A model generated the notes under the pieces. That model saw nothing but the letters and a program-made list of their open reading frames with translations. It ran no database searches and was not told where the DNA came from. Both the position numbers and the translations under genes were made by a program. Source: Mactra quadrangularis (lineage: Eukaryota > Mollusca > Bivalvia > Venerida > Mactridae). From it: DNA of 64,000 nucleotides. This document shows positions 23,101-38,100 of this stretch, piece after piece (the stretch's first letter is position 1; each line of letters opens with the position of its first letter). The stretch is taken from assembly GCA_025267735.1 (NCBI GenBank), contig CM046309.1:57294319-57358318 (forward strand), written 5' to 3'.

Positions 23101-26100
23101 TCTCAGTTTTCTTTTTTTATATTTACCGTATTTGGTTAAATGCCATAGCAAAACAGTGTGTAGGTCATATTATCACTGCAGTCAGTCAACTTGCAAGTCA
23201 AATTTCTGGATTTAAGCCATAAGTCAGTTACTAGGTGCATATTTCTGTCTGTGACTGACAACTGCCCTACATGATTAAGAATCAGTGGTAGGAGGGAAAA
23301 TTGCCGTAGAAATTATTTCATGAAATCTGGTGATGTTCATTCGAAGGCTTGAGTATTCTTCTCGAATGCTATGTCAACACAAATTAGATAATTTTACAGT
23401 GGTCAGAATAAGTAATGTTTTCATGCACCCATTTCTTGTTTTAAACCAATGAGTAAATATAATCTTATGTTTCCTTATACTTGACTGTGGGATGGGAGAA
23501 TTATAAAAGATGTTTTTTTAAGAAATCTGATAGGCTAAGAGTAAGAGGGGACCAGGATTGTCTGACGCACCTAATGACGTAAAAAGACTGACATTCCTTT
23601 GGCTTTAGCTATATTTGAACACGATTTCTCTCAGTTTTCTAGGTTTCATTCAGGATGATGGATGTACAAGACACGTTTACTTAAATACTTGTTTTTAACA
23701 GTTTTATACATTTGTATATGCAGTTAACTTACCCCTTTCAAGATAAATGTCGGGGCTATGCAGGAGACATTTCTTTGTACATTCATGTATCATCCCTAAA
23801 CAATTTGATAGGTCAGTTCAACACTAGTCTAACTTAATGTAAATAAAGAAGATTTTAGACTAGTTTTGTCCTAAACCATAGAATTATTTAAAGTTGAATT
23901 TAAATTGGCTTTGTTCTATTACTATTTTCGTATTTTATTTGTCATATCTTCCAACAGACAATGGTTTACTATGTTTAGATCAATTGACGACTGCCTACAG
24001 AAGTAATTATGACTTCATTGTATAACCTTTAAGTGAAAATTGATTCATTCATTTCTTTGTTCTAAAATGGGAAAATGAAATGCGGTAACAAAGGCTGTGC
24101 AAAAAACACCAGTGTCAAATGTTTTATCTTAACTCTTTACTGGTCAATCTTGTGTTCTTACGTGTCCGGACCCCTCTACAAAATAGCTACCAAAGGACTT
24201 GAAATCATGGTTTTAACTGGATTATGTAATTTTCACTTAGACAAAGTTGCAAAAAAATGAATTTTTTTTGCCACCTCCCCTATCAAAAGATGTCTCAGGG
24301 GGTCCCAGAGGGTGGATGTGCCCCCTGTGTTGGTTTTTTTAGGAAGGCACAGTGAGCTCATTGTCAGAAAAAAATAGGGTCATTGAGTGCCGGAGAATGA
24401 TAGTCCCAAATTAATAACAAGTATTTGTCAGTATTTAAATACCATAGAAAGTTAACAGAAGTAGTTGAAGTTTCTATATTCTGGAGAAAATTTCATTTGA
24501 TAAGTGATTCTCATGGTATTATGAGATTCGTTTAAAAAAGTTTTGCCAGTTTTTTCCACCCATTATTTTCCTTTCTGTTCTTTCCAATCATGGCAAGAAC
24601 TGTCAAACCCAGGACCATGCACAAACATGATAATTTGTATTACTTGTTACTGTTTCAGTCAATTTTACACTTAAAGTAATTGGGTTTTTCAATCAGTTTA
24701 AAATATAAATTTATGAACGTTTCGTTTTAAATTTGTGAAATTTAGTTTTTGCCAGTTTTATTCCAGTTTTTGCCACACTGTTTTTTCCATACTTTATCAT
24801 GGTTTTTTTCTCCACCATGAGGCAAATACTGTCTAACTCTGAACTAAAATGATTGAAGTTGTGTATAAAATGAGTTGTATCATTTATATACTAATTTATT
24901 TTAGCTTGATTGTGAAACAAGTTCTTACAAATTAAACTAATCATTTTGGAGTCTTCTTCCTAATCCCCCAGTATTTGAGTTAATAGGATAAAGTTTCTTG
25001 CTCAAGGAAACAACGGGGTAGGTTTTTTCATGGGATTCAAACCTACGCATAACTGGCTATTCAATGATTACCAGTAAAATGTTGTAACTGCTCGGACACG
25101 CCCCCTCCTTAAAGTTGTATCAATCATTCTGCCAGTAGTCCATTAGTATTTGCCAGCATTTTAGTGCCTTAAATTGTAATGGCATGAATAAAGTCCCATG
25201 ACAAAAATTTAACTAACTAGTATTTGCCAATAGATGCTGGTATTAAATGGTAAATGGTGGTATTCTCTGCCAGCAAGGAAAATACTTGACCGGCATTTAT
25301 ACCAACACTTCCCCAAATACAATTAATATCTTGTGAACCAGATTCAAAGTATCATATATGTGGAAACACCCCCATAACAGTGTCAGCGAGTGCCACCAAC
25401 ATAGAAAATAGGCGTTAATGTTTGCCCATCCCATAATTTATATAATGCGCATTAATTAATATCAGTACCTATGGTGTTAGTGTTAATTGTGTTATATTGA
25501 CGTACAAAGTCTGCTAACGAAATAAAGAAGTGTGGATAAATGGTGTTAAGTCCAGTTTATGTTGGTGCATTCTGATTGGTTAAAAAATTTGTATGACCAA
25601 ATATGGTCATAGTTCTGACGTATGGACATGTTAATTTAATCATTGCAAGAGAAAGGTGTTACAGTTACATAACTTTGAATTGATTGAAAAATTATATTTT
25701 GTTGAATCCTTTTGTATTAACTATGATTTCATTTAGCCATTGATATGAATAAACCTACAAACCGGCATGGATGAGTGGTTACCACATTGGACTGGTAATC
25801 ATCATTGGATAGCCAGATCCCTGTTGGTTTGAATCACCGCAGGGTTCATACAGATCTTGAAAAATGCTTGAATTTTAATATCTATCTTGAAAAAATGCTT
25901 GAATTATAAGATCTGCCATGAAAAATTCTTAAAAATGATTTTTAATGCTGTTAAATGCTTATTTTCATTCCCAACTTCGAAAAATGCTTGAAAAGTGCTT
26001 ACTTTCAATCCAAGAGTGCATAAATGATATTAATATTATATTCTAATTTTTATCTATGTTTAAAAAAAAAGATTGATTGCAATGAATGGTCATATTCTGA

Positions 26101-29100
26101 ATGAAAAATAACCCTGCAGAGAAATTAGTGAATCATTTATGTGCCACAAATTAGTTATGATTTCCAATTGACATTTTACAGGCAACATGGCGGCAAAGTA
26201 CCACTCGAGAGCGTTGTAAGAACTCGTTTTTTGGTCAAGCCAAATTTGTAACATAAAAAAAACCCACTTATGAAAATATGAAGCTTAGATCATTAAAACC
26301 GTACTTAATGTACTTACTTATGGTAAGATTATTAATCTGGTATTAACAAATTATGCTTCAACCTTTGTATAGAAATATCTGATACAGTATAACCTCTGCA
26401 GAGTGGCGCTCTATTGAACAAATCCTCTGCACAACAACAGCTTTTGATATTTCCCTTAGTCTTAATTCTATTTGAATTTAACCTCTACAGAGCAACAAAC
26501 TCTGAACAACAACACATTTTAGTCTCTCCCAGTGGGTGTTGTTCAAGAGAGGTTGTACTGTAGAAGATTGAAATATGCCTGAGTGTATTTAAGTTTACAA
26601 GGAGTCAAAGACACTGGTCATTTTCTTTTAAATCAAAACAAAAGAAAATATTCTAATACTATGAAGTTACTAACTCTGTAACCCGAACAAAATCAGTGCT
26701 TTAGCACTTCGATTTTCAAGTTATGTTGTATGTTTTATTGAAAGTTAAGATGACGTTGTCTAATGATATTTGAGTTATAATGTTTTCATACATTTTGATA
26801 TATACTGACACTTTAACATTTAATTAAAAATCTCATTGTTCATTGTTTGTTTGTTATACAGGGATTTTTAAATATACCATGAAACCTTGTTTCAAGGCAA
26901 GTCTTTCCTTGAAAATCAGATTTACCTTGAATATAAGACTGGTTTTTTGTTCATAGGCGGATCTAGCAGGTGGGTCAGGGAGGGGACCCCCCCTTGAATT
27001 TCCAAAATGTACCTGTCCGTTAGTGTATTTCTTGACTTTAAGTCATTTTTAAGTAGCATGAAGCAATTTTTCTCGGTGCTTAACATAGATTAAATGGTTA
27101 TGTAAATTTTATTATTAATATGTTGCATTATTCTGCAAAATGTGTATAATGTGGTTGTGGTTCGAAAGTTTGAAACCCCCCCCCCCCCTCCTAGAAAAAG
27201 TTTGGACCCCCCCCCCTCAGAAAAAAATCCTGGATCCACCATTGTTGTTGCTGATTTAAATATTCTCTATTGTCAATACCTGTACATATTTAGATAGAGA
27301 TATCTTTCTTTTATCAGTTGTGATCACATAAGTTCTGTAGAGTATTTAAATCAGCAAGGTTAATGTACGAGCCTCTGACAGTTGGATAAATTTAACAATT
27401 TTTGTGACTGCTTAATGCTACTTTTATAGTAATGGATTTAGAATAATTAATAAGCTCTTTTTCAATCTGATTTAAACCCTATCTAAACTTTCCACTTGCC
27501 AACTCCCTTATTTAGATCTGGGCGTTTTCTTACGAGGGTCACGTTCAGGTGACCTTTTCTCATTATGATATTCATGACGAAACCATTATGTTTAGTATTT
27601 TGTTTACATCGTCTAAGTCACGCAATTTGAAATGAGCTGTCCAACGGCAGACTGTGAATAATACCGCTGTCAAATTAGCTTGCAAACCTTGATCTAAAAA
27701 TAGAAATTACGAAATCAAAATGCTATTAATAGTGTTTTGTCTAAATGAAAGCTATGCATTGATTGGTCGTCATAAAGGTCATTTTGATGTGACCCTCCAT
27801 GGGAACCTTAGGGATCCTGTATGATAACGCTCTACAGGATATCTGTTTATGGAGATTGGCTCTTTTTGAACATGAGATCTAACTGTGGTTGTATTATCTA
27901 CATGTAACTGTATTCATCATAAATATTATAAAATGTCATATTATAAATTAATAATACATCGTTAATGTCCATATTACAATCAGATTTTGGATTTTATATA
28001 CGCTAGTGAATTTAAATTTACTGTTTAGTTAGGTAGTTCATTTAGTTTAAGAGAGAGAAAGAAACAAAAAGAGAGACGGAGAGTAGGTGATGGAGGGAAG
28101 GAAGGATGAACTGATGGACAGAGGGAGGGGGGAGCAAGTGGAAGACAATGAGAAAAAGAGAGACAGAGGGGAAGGGGAGAGACAGACTGATGAAAAAAGA
28201 GAGAGACAGACGGACAGACAGACAGACGGATGGACAGACAGACAGATAAAGACAGATAGACGGACGGATGGACGGACAGACAGATAGACAGATAAAGACA
28301 GAAACAGTGGGAGAGAGAAAGACAGATAGAGAGACAGAGACTCAAAGAGAGTGTGTTTATTGGTGTATTATTGTCTCGCCATATTACTGTTAGAGTGTAG
28401 AGATTGTATGTGTCCCTGTACACCAATATCGACTTTCCAATAATCTTTATTGATCTTGTTTCTTAGCTCTCTGCTTAGCATACAATCTGTAAATGGTAGT
28501 TGTTTGTAATTTAGTTTGATATTTTCATATTTGACTCATTGTTACTAAAGTAAAATGACTGAGCTAAGACGTAGGAAAGGTGGCAGGTACAAAAATAGCC
28601 AGCATGTTAGAAATGGCACTGCTAAAGGTGGCAGCAACCATGGGAAAGAATCAGTGTCTATTTTTGGATTGAGTTTACAAGAAATTGTTCTTAACATATT
28701 TGGAATAATTTTATGTGTTTACGTCGGCTACAAGCATTCATGGTACATGAGACAGATACATGAGACTAATTTGTGGTTTTCACACATCAAGGTATGTATT
28801 TGTAATACCGAGTCCAACTGCAGTGCATTTATGAAGTCATTAGTTTTTATGTACTTTAAATAATGGACTTGCCTACACAATAGGTGTATCACTTGTGCCA
28901 GGCAGACACTATTTTTTGTTCTTAACATATGTAATATAGAGTATTAATTTTAGCTAACATGGGTTTTCCTAATTCGGGCAAGTCCATTTATTGTGAGCTG
29001 AATAAAATGATGATTCTAACATGGGTTAGCCTATTTAGGGCAAGTCCATTTACCATGAGGTTAATAAAATGATGCATGCACATTGTTTTCTTGATTTAAA

Positions 29101-32100
29101 CAGATGGCTATTGTATTATATTGACCACATCAAGGCTGTTTCAGCATATGGAATTTTGTCTATTTGATAACATGTCCAATAATATACTATACATGTATGT
29201 GTGTGTGTCGCAGGCTGTGAAGTATCTGGTTAACATATTGATTTTATCTTACTATTGGTAAATTGTATTCAACTGTCATTGGCACATACGTTAACCCTGC
29301 TAATTTAAATACTCAGTATTTGTTTAATAATCCCTGTACATAAATATTGATATCTATTTTTTATTCAACGGCACATACATTAACCCTGCTGATTTAAATA
29401 CTCAATGTTTGGCCAATAATCCAATACATAAATACCTAAATCTATTTGTAATTCAACTGTCAGTGGCACATAGGTTAACCGTTCTGAGTTTAATACTCAA
29501 TTTTTGTACAATTATCTCTGTACTTAAATACTGATATCTATTTTTTAATTCAACTGTCAGTGGCACATACATAAACCCCACTGATTTAAATACTCACTTC
29601 AGTACTTCTGTACAAACTATTGATAAAACTAGTTATCCTAATCTATATGTTGGGAATATCGAGCATATATCAAGTATTTAAATCAATAGGGTAAATGTAT
29701 GAGCCACTGAGGGTTGAATAAAATTTAGGAATACCTTAAAGCCGGACAGCTGTATAGAACAGAAAAAACTTAATTTCTATGTATCATGAAACATGGAACA
29801 TGAGCGAATCGAAAATACAATGTGTTTATGAATTAAATAAGAGAATTTAAAAACATGTTTTAACAGAGGTATTTAACTGGGTGAAAAGAGAAAGAGAGGG
29901 AGAGAGAATGATAAGTTCATTGTATACCTTTATTTATACTAGGTTTTAAGCCATGTCAACTCATTTTAGTTATTTTACCAGGCGCACCTAACCTAGCTTT
30001 CCTGGACCTTTGCCTATAACCAGTACTGACCTACCCTTCCACAAGGCTGGGAACTTTTCCATATACCTTATAAAAGGAGGAAAATTGACATAATTGTCAA
30101 ATTTTCAGGAAAAGGGTATAACCTCCCTGGTAGGGATTAGAATTCTTACCCCCTTTTAGACACTAGATTTAAAATTCTGGTGTGCTACCAACTGTGCTAT
30201 CGCTGGGATTTTTAGCCAGATTTTTTCAATGAAAAAATTTGGCTAACAGTTTGGCGAAACACGGGCAGGCAGGTGGGCAAATAGGGGGGGTGGTCGGTAG
30301 GGCAGGTGTCTGGTGTCGTTAACAATTGCGTTAAAGTTTTCAATTTAGCATAAAATTATATTTCTGCCATTTATTGTCTGATCTTTATGAAACTTCATAC
30401 AATGATTACATACCATGTGATGAACAGAATAAGAAGTAACCACAACTCTATCTGCCTATATTATGGATCATTTCCCTTTGTAATTTTTGCATTAAAGTTT
30501 TTAAACCTTGCTTTAATGTGGTTTCCACATTACATTTCTTGTAATAAATTAAAAAAGGATTTAAAAACATGGTTAAACAGAGGTATTGGACAGGGTTAAG
30601 AGAGAGAAAGATAAGTACATGTCGATCTAAAAAAAAGTAAATTTATGATATTTATGTAGACATGTGACAATTAATGTATTAGCACTTTTTTAAAAGAATG
30701 CGTAGGAACTTCTTTGTGCTACCGAATCTTAGTCACAAGAATGAGTCAAACATGACTAGAAATCATGACAGCCGTTTCTGATTAGTCTTTGTAAATTCCA
30801 TATAAGGAATTCATTGCAATATTCATCGAAAATTATTTTTATTATGGAATTTTCTGCTTTTTTGTTGCATGTATATTTGTACATAAAAGGGCATAGGAGT
30901 TCCAAATGATATTGAAATTTGAATATTATTCTGTGACATTATATAGTTTATATACTAGAGCATCAAAATAGATTGCTCTTTTTTCTTTTGCAATAACTTA
31001 TTTATGAGTAATTTTAGAAATTTCATATGAAAAAGCACTCTTTCTTTTGGATTTGAGTATACATAGTTTTGTACTTGGGATTATTTCCAGAGCTCTGGTT
31101 TTATATAAGTGTAAATAGGCTCAGGTACTCTCAGATTTGAATAAGGTTTATAACCTTGAAGTTATTTTGGAATGTGGAATGTCAATCTAACTTAGTCATT
31201 TTGTCCTTGACGTCATGACTTTCTCTCTATGCTTCATGACTTATTTTTTTTATTTTAGAAAAATGTTCATTTATTAGATTTGTGTTTTGAATTATAGCCT
31301 TAAAGCCACTATATGAAGGGTTCTAAAACCGTGAAGCTATTAAAATATAACATGCATTAGAGACCCTAATATGATATACATGGCAAAGCATTTTGCTTTC
31401 TAAGTTTTTCTTCGAAGTCCATGGACAGTATTTAGTCTTGATATAGGGGCTTTAATTTGAGCAGTGAGTGGTCAGTCTATCCTAATCATTTTGTCTCTGA
31501 CTTTCTGGACTTTCTTCCAGTGTTTTATGACTAATTTTTCCTTGATTTGGCATTTAAAGTATGTCCACACTCTGCGGTTTCTTTAACATGTTGTATAACT
31601 CATTTTTCTTATGAAACATATCAGCTTCATCACTGAGTGCGTCAGAATGTTGAAAATTGATCAAATTTACAGGAATATTCCATGATGGAATTAAATATCT
31701 AAAAATATGTATTAATTGTAAACAATGTATAGATAGAAGTAAATGTCTATTAGCAAGTATATTTACTGTAAATGTTAACAAAACTGTAAATAAAGTGCCC
31801 TTTAAAGATTCTTGAACTTATGAACTTTTAGTTGGCTTTTATGCCATAGCAACCAAGGCTCAAATTTAAGCTCGCATACTCACACAATGCGAGTGGAATT
31901 TGAAAATATTTAAAAAAAATATTATTGTCTAAACTAATGAGGCTCAAATCAGCATTGAAACGGCCAGATAGATCTATAGTATTAATAAAAGATTTGCCTA
32001 TGTTCATTATTCTTTGCCTATCCCACAATAATGCCCTTGTTCTATCTATAGTTAAATATGGTATTTTGCTGGTTTTTATATATCATATATGAATAGTAAT

Positions 32101-35100
32101 TGTGTATGCTATTTGTAGAAAATAATGCCTTTTTTTTCCTTTTACATGTTGAAATAAAATCAATTCTATAAACATTGCGAGTCCAATGTTTTGTTAAATT
32201 CGAGCCTTGCAAGTATACTATATTTACTGTAAAAATTAACAGAACTGTAAATAAAGTGCCCTTCAAAGGGTTATTGAACCAATTAATTTTTTATTGGGTT
32301 TCTTTCATTGCAACACATTGTATAGGTCTTGTTGCATTGGTCAGTCTAACAACTCACCAATAGCGTGTTCAATTGCACAAAACGTTCCAGAACGTTAAAT
32401 AACGATACATTCGGAACTCCTCGGCCATTCGCTGCGAATACATGTAATCTAATCTAATACACAAATATGCGATCGTTAAGGCAATGAGTGATGTTCAAAA
32501 TTTACGGACTAATAAAGAAACATCACTCAATGCCTAAACAACCATATATTTGTTTACTTCAACACCGGTAGTTTCAAAATAGCGTCTAAATATGTCCGAG
32601 ATTATTCACAGCGAATGGCCGAGGAGTTCCGAATGTTTTGTCACGGAACGTTCTGTAACGTTCGCAGTAACTGAACTCCTTACAGATTTAACTACGGAGG
32701 GACAGTCAAATAAATATTCAGTTGTAAGCTATAGTTGTATGAGTGTGACGCAGGCTTTAGACACCTGAGCAGTGGTGCTTTTCACAAAAATTCTTACGAA
32801 AAAAATCTATTTATGTCCGAGTTTCATATAATTAGCACTTCAAAGTCAGACGGATAATAAGCATAACTATGATATGATATTCAAATGTATACACAATTCT
32901 ATAATATTTCGATTTGATAAGCCAAAAAATGAGCATATTAATAAGGTTTCTTGCTTTTGACTTAAGGAGATTTTTTTCGTAAGAATTTTTGTGAAAAAGC
33001 ACCTCGAAGATTAAACTTAATGTTAAAAATGATATTTAACAATTTGACATGGGCTTAAGATACTATAGCATAAACTTTTTTGTTTCAAAAAGAAGCGCGA
33101 TATGACCTTTTTGTGTTGGTGTGCCGTAAAACCCAAACAAACAAACATTTGAAAAAAATGACATTTAATTAGTGGTGAACATTAATGATGAGGCATGTCA
33201 ATAGTGTCAAGTATTTTAATACTTAATTTTAGCTAGCAAATTAAAAAAATATTTGAAAGTCATTTGACATAATAATATTTTCATATTTTCTACTCCTATC
33301 ACTCATTTTGATAGACTAGAAATGATTTAAAGCAACTATATGAAGGTATCTTCATCAACAGTAGACTTGAAAACTGTTTTACAAGCATGAAGTCATCAAA
33401 ATATAACTTAGGCCACAACAAATTGATCATTATGTTCTATGGATTCGCTCGCACCTTAATTTTGACGGTTTTTACAAAAAATATTTTTATTTCCTCGCTC
33501 GCCCATAAAAATTTGGTCATATAAAGCAAGTGAATAAAGACTTTTTTAATTTTTTTTCTTCGCTCGCTCGCTCGCCCCATTTTTTTTTCAGAAAAATCTG
33601 TAGAAAATATGATCAACTTGTTGTGGCCTTAAACTTAAAAAAATTAAATTACTTGCATTAGAGACACAATAAACAGTTCTAACCATTCTGCTTTCTAAAT
33701 TTATTTTAAAAACCTTGTTCATTACAGGTGTTTAAAATAGACAAATGCTTATTTTCTTTGCAGCCCCCAAAACAGAATTACTTTTGATAATGGGGCTGTA
33801 ATCCTGTGGTTTATTGTTGTTTTGACTGACTGATAAATTAAAGGAAATATCCAGACAGCTTGGATGACAATGTGATTAACTTGTCCAACTTTCATTGTTT
33901 TATTGGTTGGGGTTACGCCATAGCAGCACATTGTATAGGTTATGTAATGGAGGTCAATCTACTGACTGTGCCTTGAAAAAAACTAAATCTCTGGTTGTAG
34001 CTGTAAACTTGAGTTACTTGGCACATACTTGATTTAGAATCAGTGGTAGGATCTGGGTGAGAGGCTGTATTTGATTATTTAAATAAGAGCAGTTAATGTA
34101 TGGACCTCTGACTGCTGAGTGAGTTAAAACATGAGCAGTTTTTCTTAAATTTTTATTAGTACACTCCATTAGAGGGCTTTTTTATGATGAATTATTAATA
34201 GTACATGAAATAGGTTTTTTAATATACGTTTATAAATAAAACATTTATTGTTTAATACTATCAGACAGTTGAATGTCATTTTAACATGCTTATCATTTTA
34301 GTAAACTTAGTACTTAATGACTTATAAATTTAATTAAAAAATTTTTTTAGGCCTTTAATGTTTTAAGTTCATGGTTTGGTATTTAAAAGTACAATGTAGC
34401 CTAAAGTGAAGCTAAACTTTTTACAATTTTACTAAAACACTTGTACATATGGGCAGCATATTATCAAAAATCTTACGATAATTTAACATTGCAATATAGA
34501 AGGATATATGACTAAAATCGGTCGTAAGATGGTTGATAATACGGACCCCGATTCCTATATGTAAGGGCAAAAAGTTTTCTGGGCAGATTTTGAAAATCTG
34601 AATTTTATTTGCATGCTAAATGTTTTTTCACCTGTGTCTTTACTATTGATCGGCAAATAACAAGTTTCATAACTATAGTGTGAATTTTGACTTTATAGTG
34701 TTTCATTTACACTTCTGAAGTTCTTAGAAGTTTTGCATGCGAATTCTAGCACTTCCAGCTGTGACCAAGTCCATCAAAATTGCCGTGGGTGCAGTGACTT
34801 AAAAAATGAGTGTGGTCCAATGATCCGCCAAACTTTAGCAATCAAACTTTTTGTTCGAATCCCACCCAGAAGGGTTATATCCTTCCATGAAAATTTGACA
34901 ATATTGTAAATTTTCCTCCAATGATAAGATATTGTGGAGATGTTTCCGGCCTTGTGGAAGGGTAGATGAGTACTGGTTATAGACAAAGGTCCAGAAAGCT
35001 AGGTTAGGTGCGCTGAACGCCGTCAAATGACCTAAATTGTGTTGACACGGGATTAAACCCATGAAATTGTTTTCTATTATATATTTTCAGGAAGTAGAAA

Positions 35101-38100
35101 GAGAGATATCATTTCGTACAGAATCTGGTCTATATTACTCTTACTATAAACAAATGGTTAATGCTCCTTCCATCACACAAGGTAAATATATTGTTGTTAT
35201 ATATCAATCTGATTAAAACCCGATCTAAAATTTTCCGCTCGCACACTCGCTAATTTAGATCTGGCCTTTTTCAAATGAAGGTCACCTTCAGGTGACCTTT
35301 TCTCATCATAATATTCATGACGAAATTGTTATGATTCGTAACTTGTTTACATTGTCTACGTCATGCAATTTGAAATGAGCTGCCCATTCGCAGTCTGTGA
35401 ATAATACCACTGTTAAATTAGCATGCAAAACTTGGTCTAAAAATAGAAATTACGAAATCAAAATGTGATTAATAGTGTTTTCGTCTAGATGAAAGCTACG
35501 CATTGATTGGTCGAAACAAAGTTCATCTCGACGTGACCTTCCACGGAGAAAGTAGAGATCCTGTATGACAACACTTTACAGGATATCTGTTTACGGAGAT
35601 TGGTTATATATGTACGGCAATCTTTACTTAAACCTCAGCTAAAATTATCCACTCACACACATGCTTATTTTGGATCTGACTACTTTATATCACAGGTCAC
35701 GTTCAGCTGACCTTCGTTTTTATAATATTCATGACAAAATCATTGTGCTCAGTGATTTGTGTACATCATTTTTGTGACGTAATTTGAAAAGATCTGTCCA
35801 ATCACAGCCTGTCAATAACACTACTGTCAAATTTGCTCACAAAACTTAGTCTAAAAATAGAAATTGCCAAATCACAATGCTATTATTAGTGTTTTGTTTC
35901 AATGAAGGCTAGGCATTAATTGGTTGACACAAAAGTTATCCCGATGTGACCCCTTGTGCGATAACAGGAGTTCCTATACAATAGTGGTATATGGGATATC
36001 TGTTAACAGAGATTGATTGGCAGCATTGTCATCACAAATGTTGTAAAATCAATAGATCGCAGGTTTAGTGAAAAACGGTCGTAACTAAATATAAGAAAAG
36101 AATGAGTTACGACCACTTAATTTGCACTAGACTCGTGATGTACACTAATGAAGGTTAGTTCTGTTTACCGTTAACAGTGTATGATCTACTGTGTATTGAT
36201 TTTGCAACATATGTGTCGATCTTGCAAATTTTGCATTAATTATGGTGTTTAAAATGATATTATAAATCTATTGTCATTTTCTTGCTAATATAAATTCCGG
36301 TGCTTTGTTCTCTGTAAGGCCATTGAGTGCTTGCCTTTTACCATGGCAATGCTATTAGCATAAGGTTTTCTTTGTGTCTGAGTGTTTCTGCACGTAACAT
36401 TGTCGAGTAAAGGATTGTTGAGGAACATGTATTTTCACAACAACAGTTTGTTATTGTTGGTTCTATCTTGAACCTGTTGACGGTAAATGTGAGATTGGTG
36501 CACTTAAGAACTCCCTCCCAGTGACAATTGTTTTGCCACTGTCCATTTCAAGGCAGAAACCCCTTAGGTTCTTGTTCGTTGGTTATAACAACAAAAGTTT
36601 AGAAGTCTAAAAGCATCTTCCTTTTTGCTTTTTGGCTGTGCGGAAAGTCTGTGGTTTTTACTGTTACTGTCGAAGCAGGGCTGTATTTTCTTCAAATTGG
36701 TTTTTATGTCGTATTCAACACATATTTAGGTTATATATATGACAACCAGCTCTTCCTACTATAGGTTTCCCGGACACTTTTCTATCACCAGTACTATCTT
36801 ACCCTACCAGGGGGCGTACAACTCATGTTTAGGGTATGACCTACCGCGACAGGGCTCGAACCTATGATCTCTGGATTCGAAGTAAGACATGCTAACCATT
36901 ACACCACGGCCGCGGCTTACTGTATATATTTAAAACATTTCGAACAGTGTTTGGCTTGCAAGCAGAGACTTGTGGGTTGAATCCTTGCATCAGGCATTTA
37001 AGTTTTCATCCTCTTATAACATTGGTGCCATGAGTATATGATACTAGCTTTGCAATACTAGAGCTTGGGTGAAGTTGCCCCAGTCAAAAGAACCTGGGTT
37101 TGTCACTTTAAATTATTTTAAAAAAGAAGGAGGTATGCAGCAGGGCTGTATATATAGTATACATAAATATTTAAAATGTTTGTGAGTTATATTAACTTCT
37201 CAACTAGCTCAGTTGAGGGAGCATATGACTTGTAAGTAGGAAGTTGTGGGTTTGATCCCTTCATCAGGTACTTAACTTTCCTCCTCCTATTGCATTGTTT
37301 CTGTTATGTTTTCCAACTGTCTTTTTCTCTCATCCGTGATATATAACCTTTTTGTGTTGATGCACTGTAAAACCTACGCTCCCCTCGCAGTGCAGTGAAT
37401 ACATTACATTCACCCGCTGCCTTAAAACATGTCGATTTATGATATTGACCTTAGTATGAACCTTTGAATGACCAATGAAAGTTTACCAAATTCCAATTTA
37501 GCTGAAAAACTTTATAAGCATTTACATTGGTTGAACGGGTAAACAACGCCTTATATGGTATGATCATACTAGTGACTAATGCAACCTTGTATGACGTCAT
37601 ATATAGCGTGGCTTCACTTTGTTTTTAAGTTCAATTAGTTGCTCTATGTTTACAGTTAAAAGGTCAGAGATACACGTTAAAAAATATCAATATTTACTTT
37701 CATTTTTGTTAATTTTCCATTATCTAATTAATGCAAAACTGTCCAACATCTTTGCATTTCAACATTTTGAAATTACAGGCAGGAGAAATTTTTGCATCTA
37801 TTTTTAAAAAAACACGTGACAGTCATGCGATTTAAATGTTAATGTGTCTCTGTCTAAAAATAGAAATATCAGTTTGTACGTGGTATTTTAGCAGAGGTAG
37901 AAAGTGAACAAGTGAATCTTTCGAACCGATGAATTGGAGAGTATGTAAAATTCAAACAAACAAACAAACAAACAAACTTTTTCTCTCACTAGTTTTAACA
38001 TATTTATACTATATTTTCAGGATTATACGACATAACACATGACAATCTAACGGAACATCCTTCAACCATCAATGTTTTAGAAAGAATGAATATTTATCAA

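Larger units (their letters stand above)
21659..28554 (+). other. Long intron between alternative N-terminal exons
   Basis: It holds SINE remnants (23105-23330), two tRNA-like SINE heads (25015-25105 on -, 25764-25845 on +), the start of a CAGGGTTC element (25840), a pogo/Tigger-like MITE (26385), a GGCGGATCC element (26953), a palindromic MITE (27245), a 'gatctaaaat' MITE (27466) and a purine-rich microsatellite (28035). From 24540 to 25290 the phrase 'ttgccag' recurs several times without a clear unit. I see no further exon. Confidence 0.5.
28792..35090 (+). other. Intron before the first shared exon
   Basis: It contains tandem-like palindromic MITE copies (29266-29725), family B SINEs (29980-30210 reversed; 34780-35065), a dispersed repeat (30217-30545), the 32366 palindromic element, the 32774 TIR element, the TTA-flanked 33411 element and a family A SINE body (33900-34060). 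I see no exon in it. Confidence 0.5.

Noticed and set aside
28025..28426. 133-codon serine/leucine-rich frame on the - strand, and the basic 66-codon frame opposite
   Set aside because: Both are translations of a GAGA/GACA microsatellite.
34774..35062. 70- and 75-codon frames on the - strand
   Set aside because: They are reverse translations of a family B SINE; near-identical frames recur at other copies (e.g. 50275-50544).
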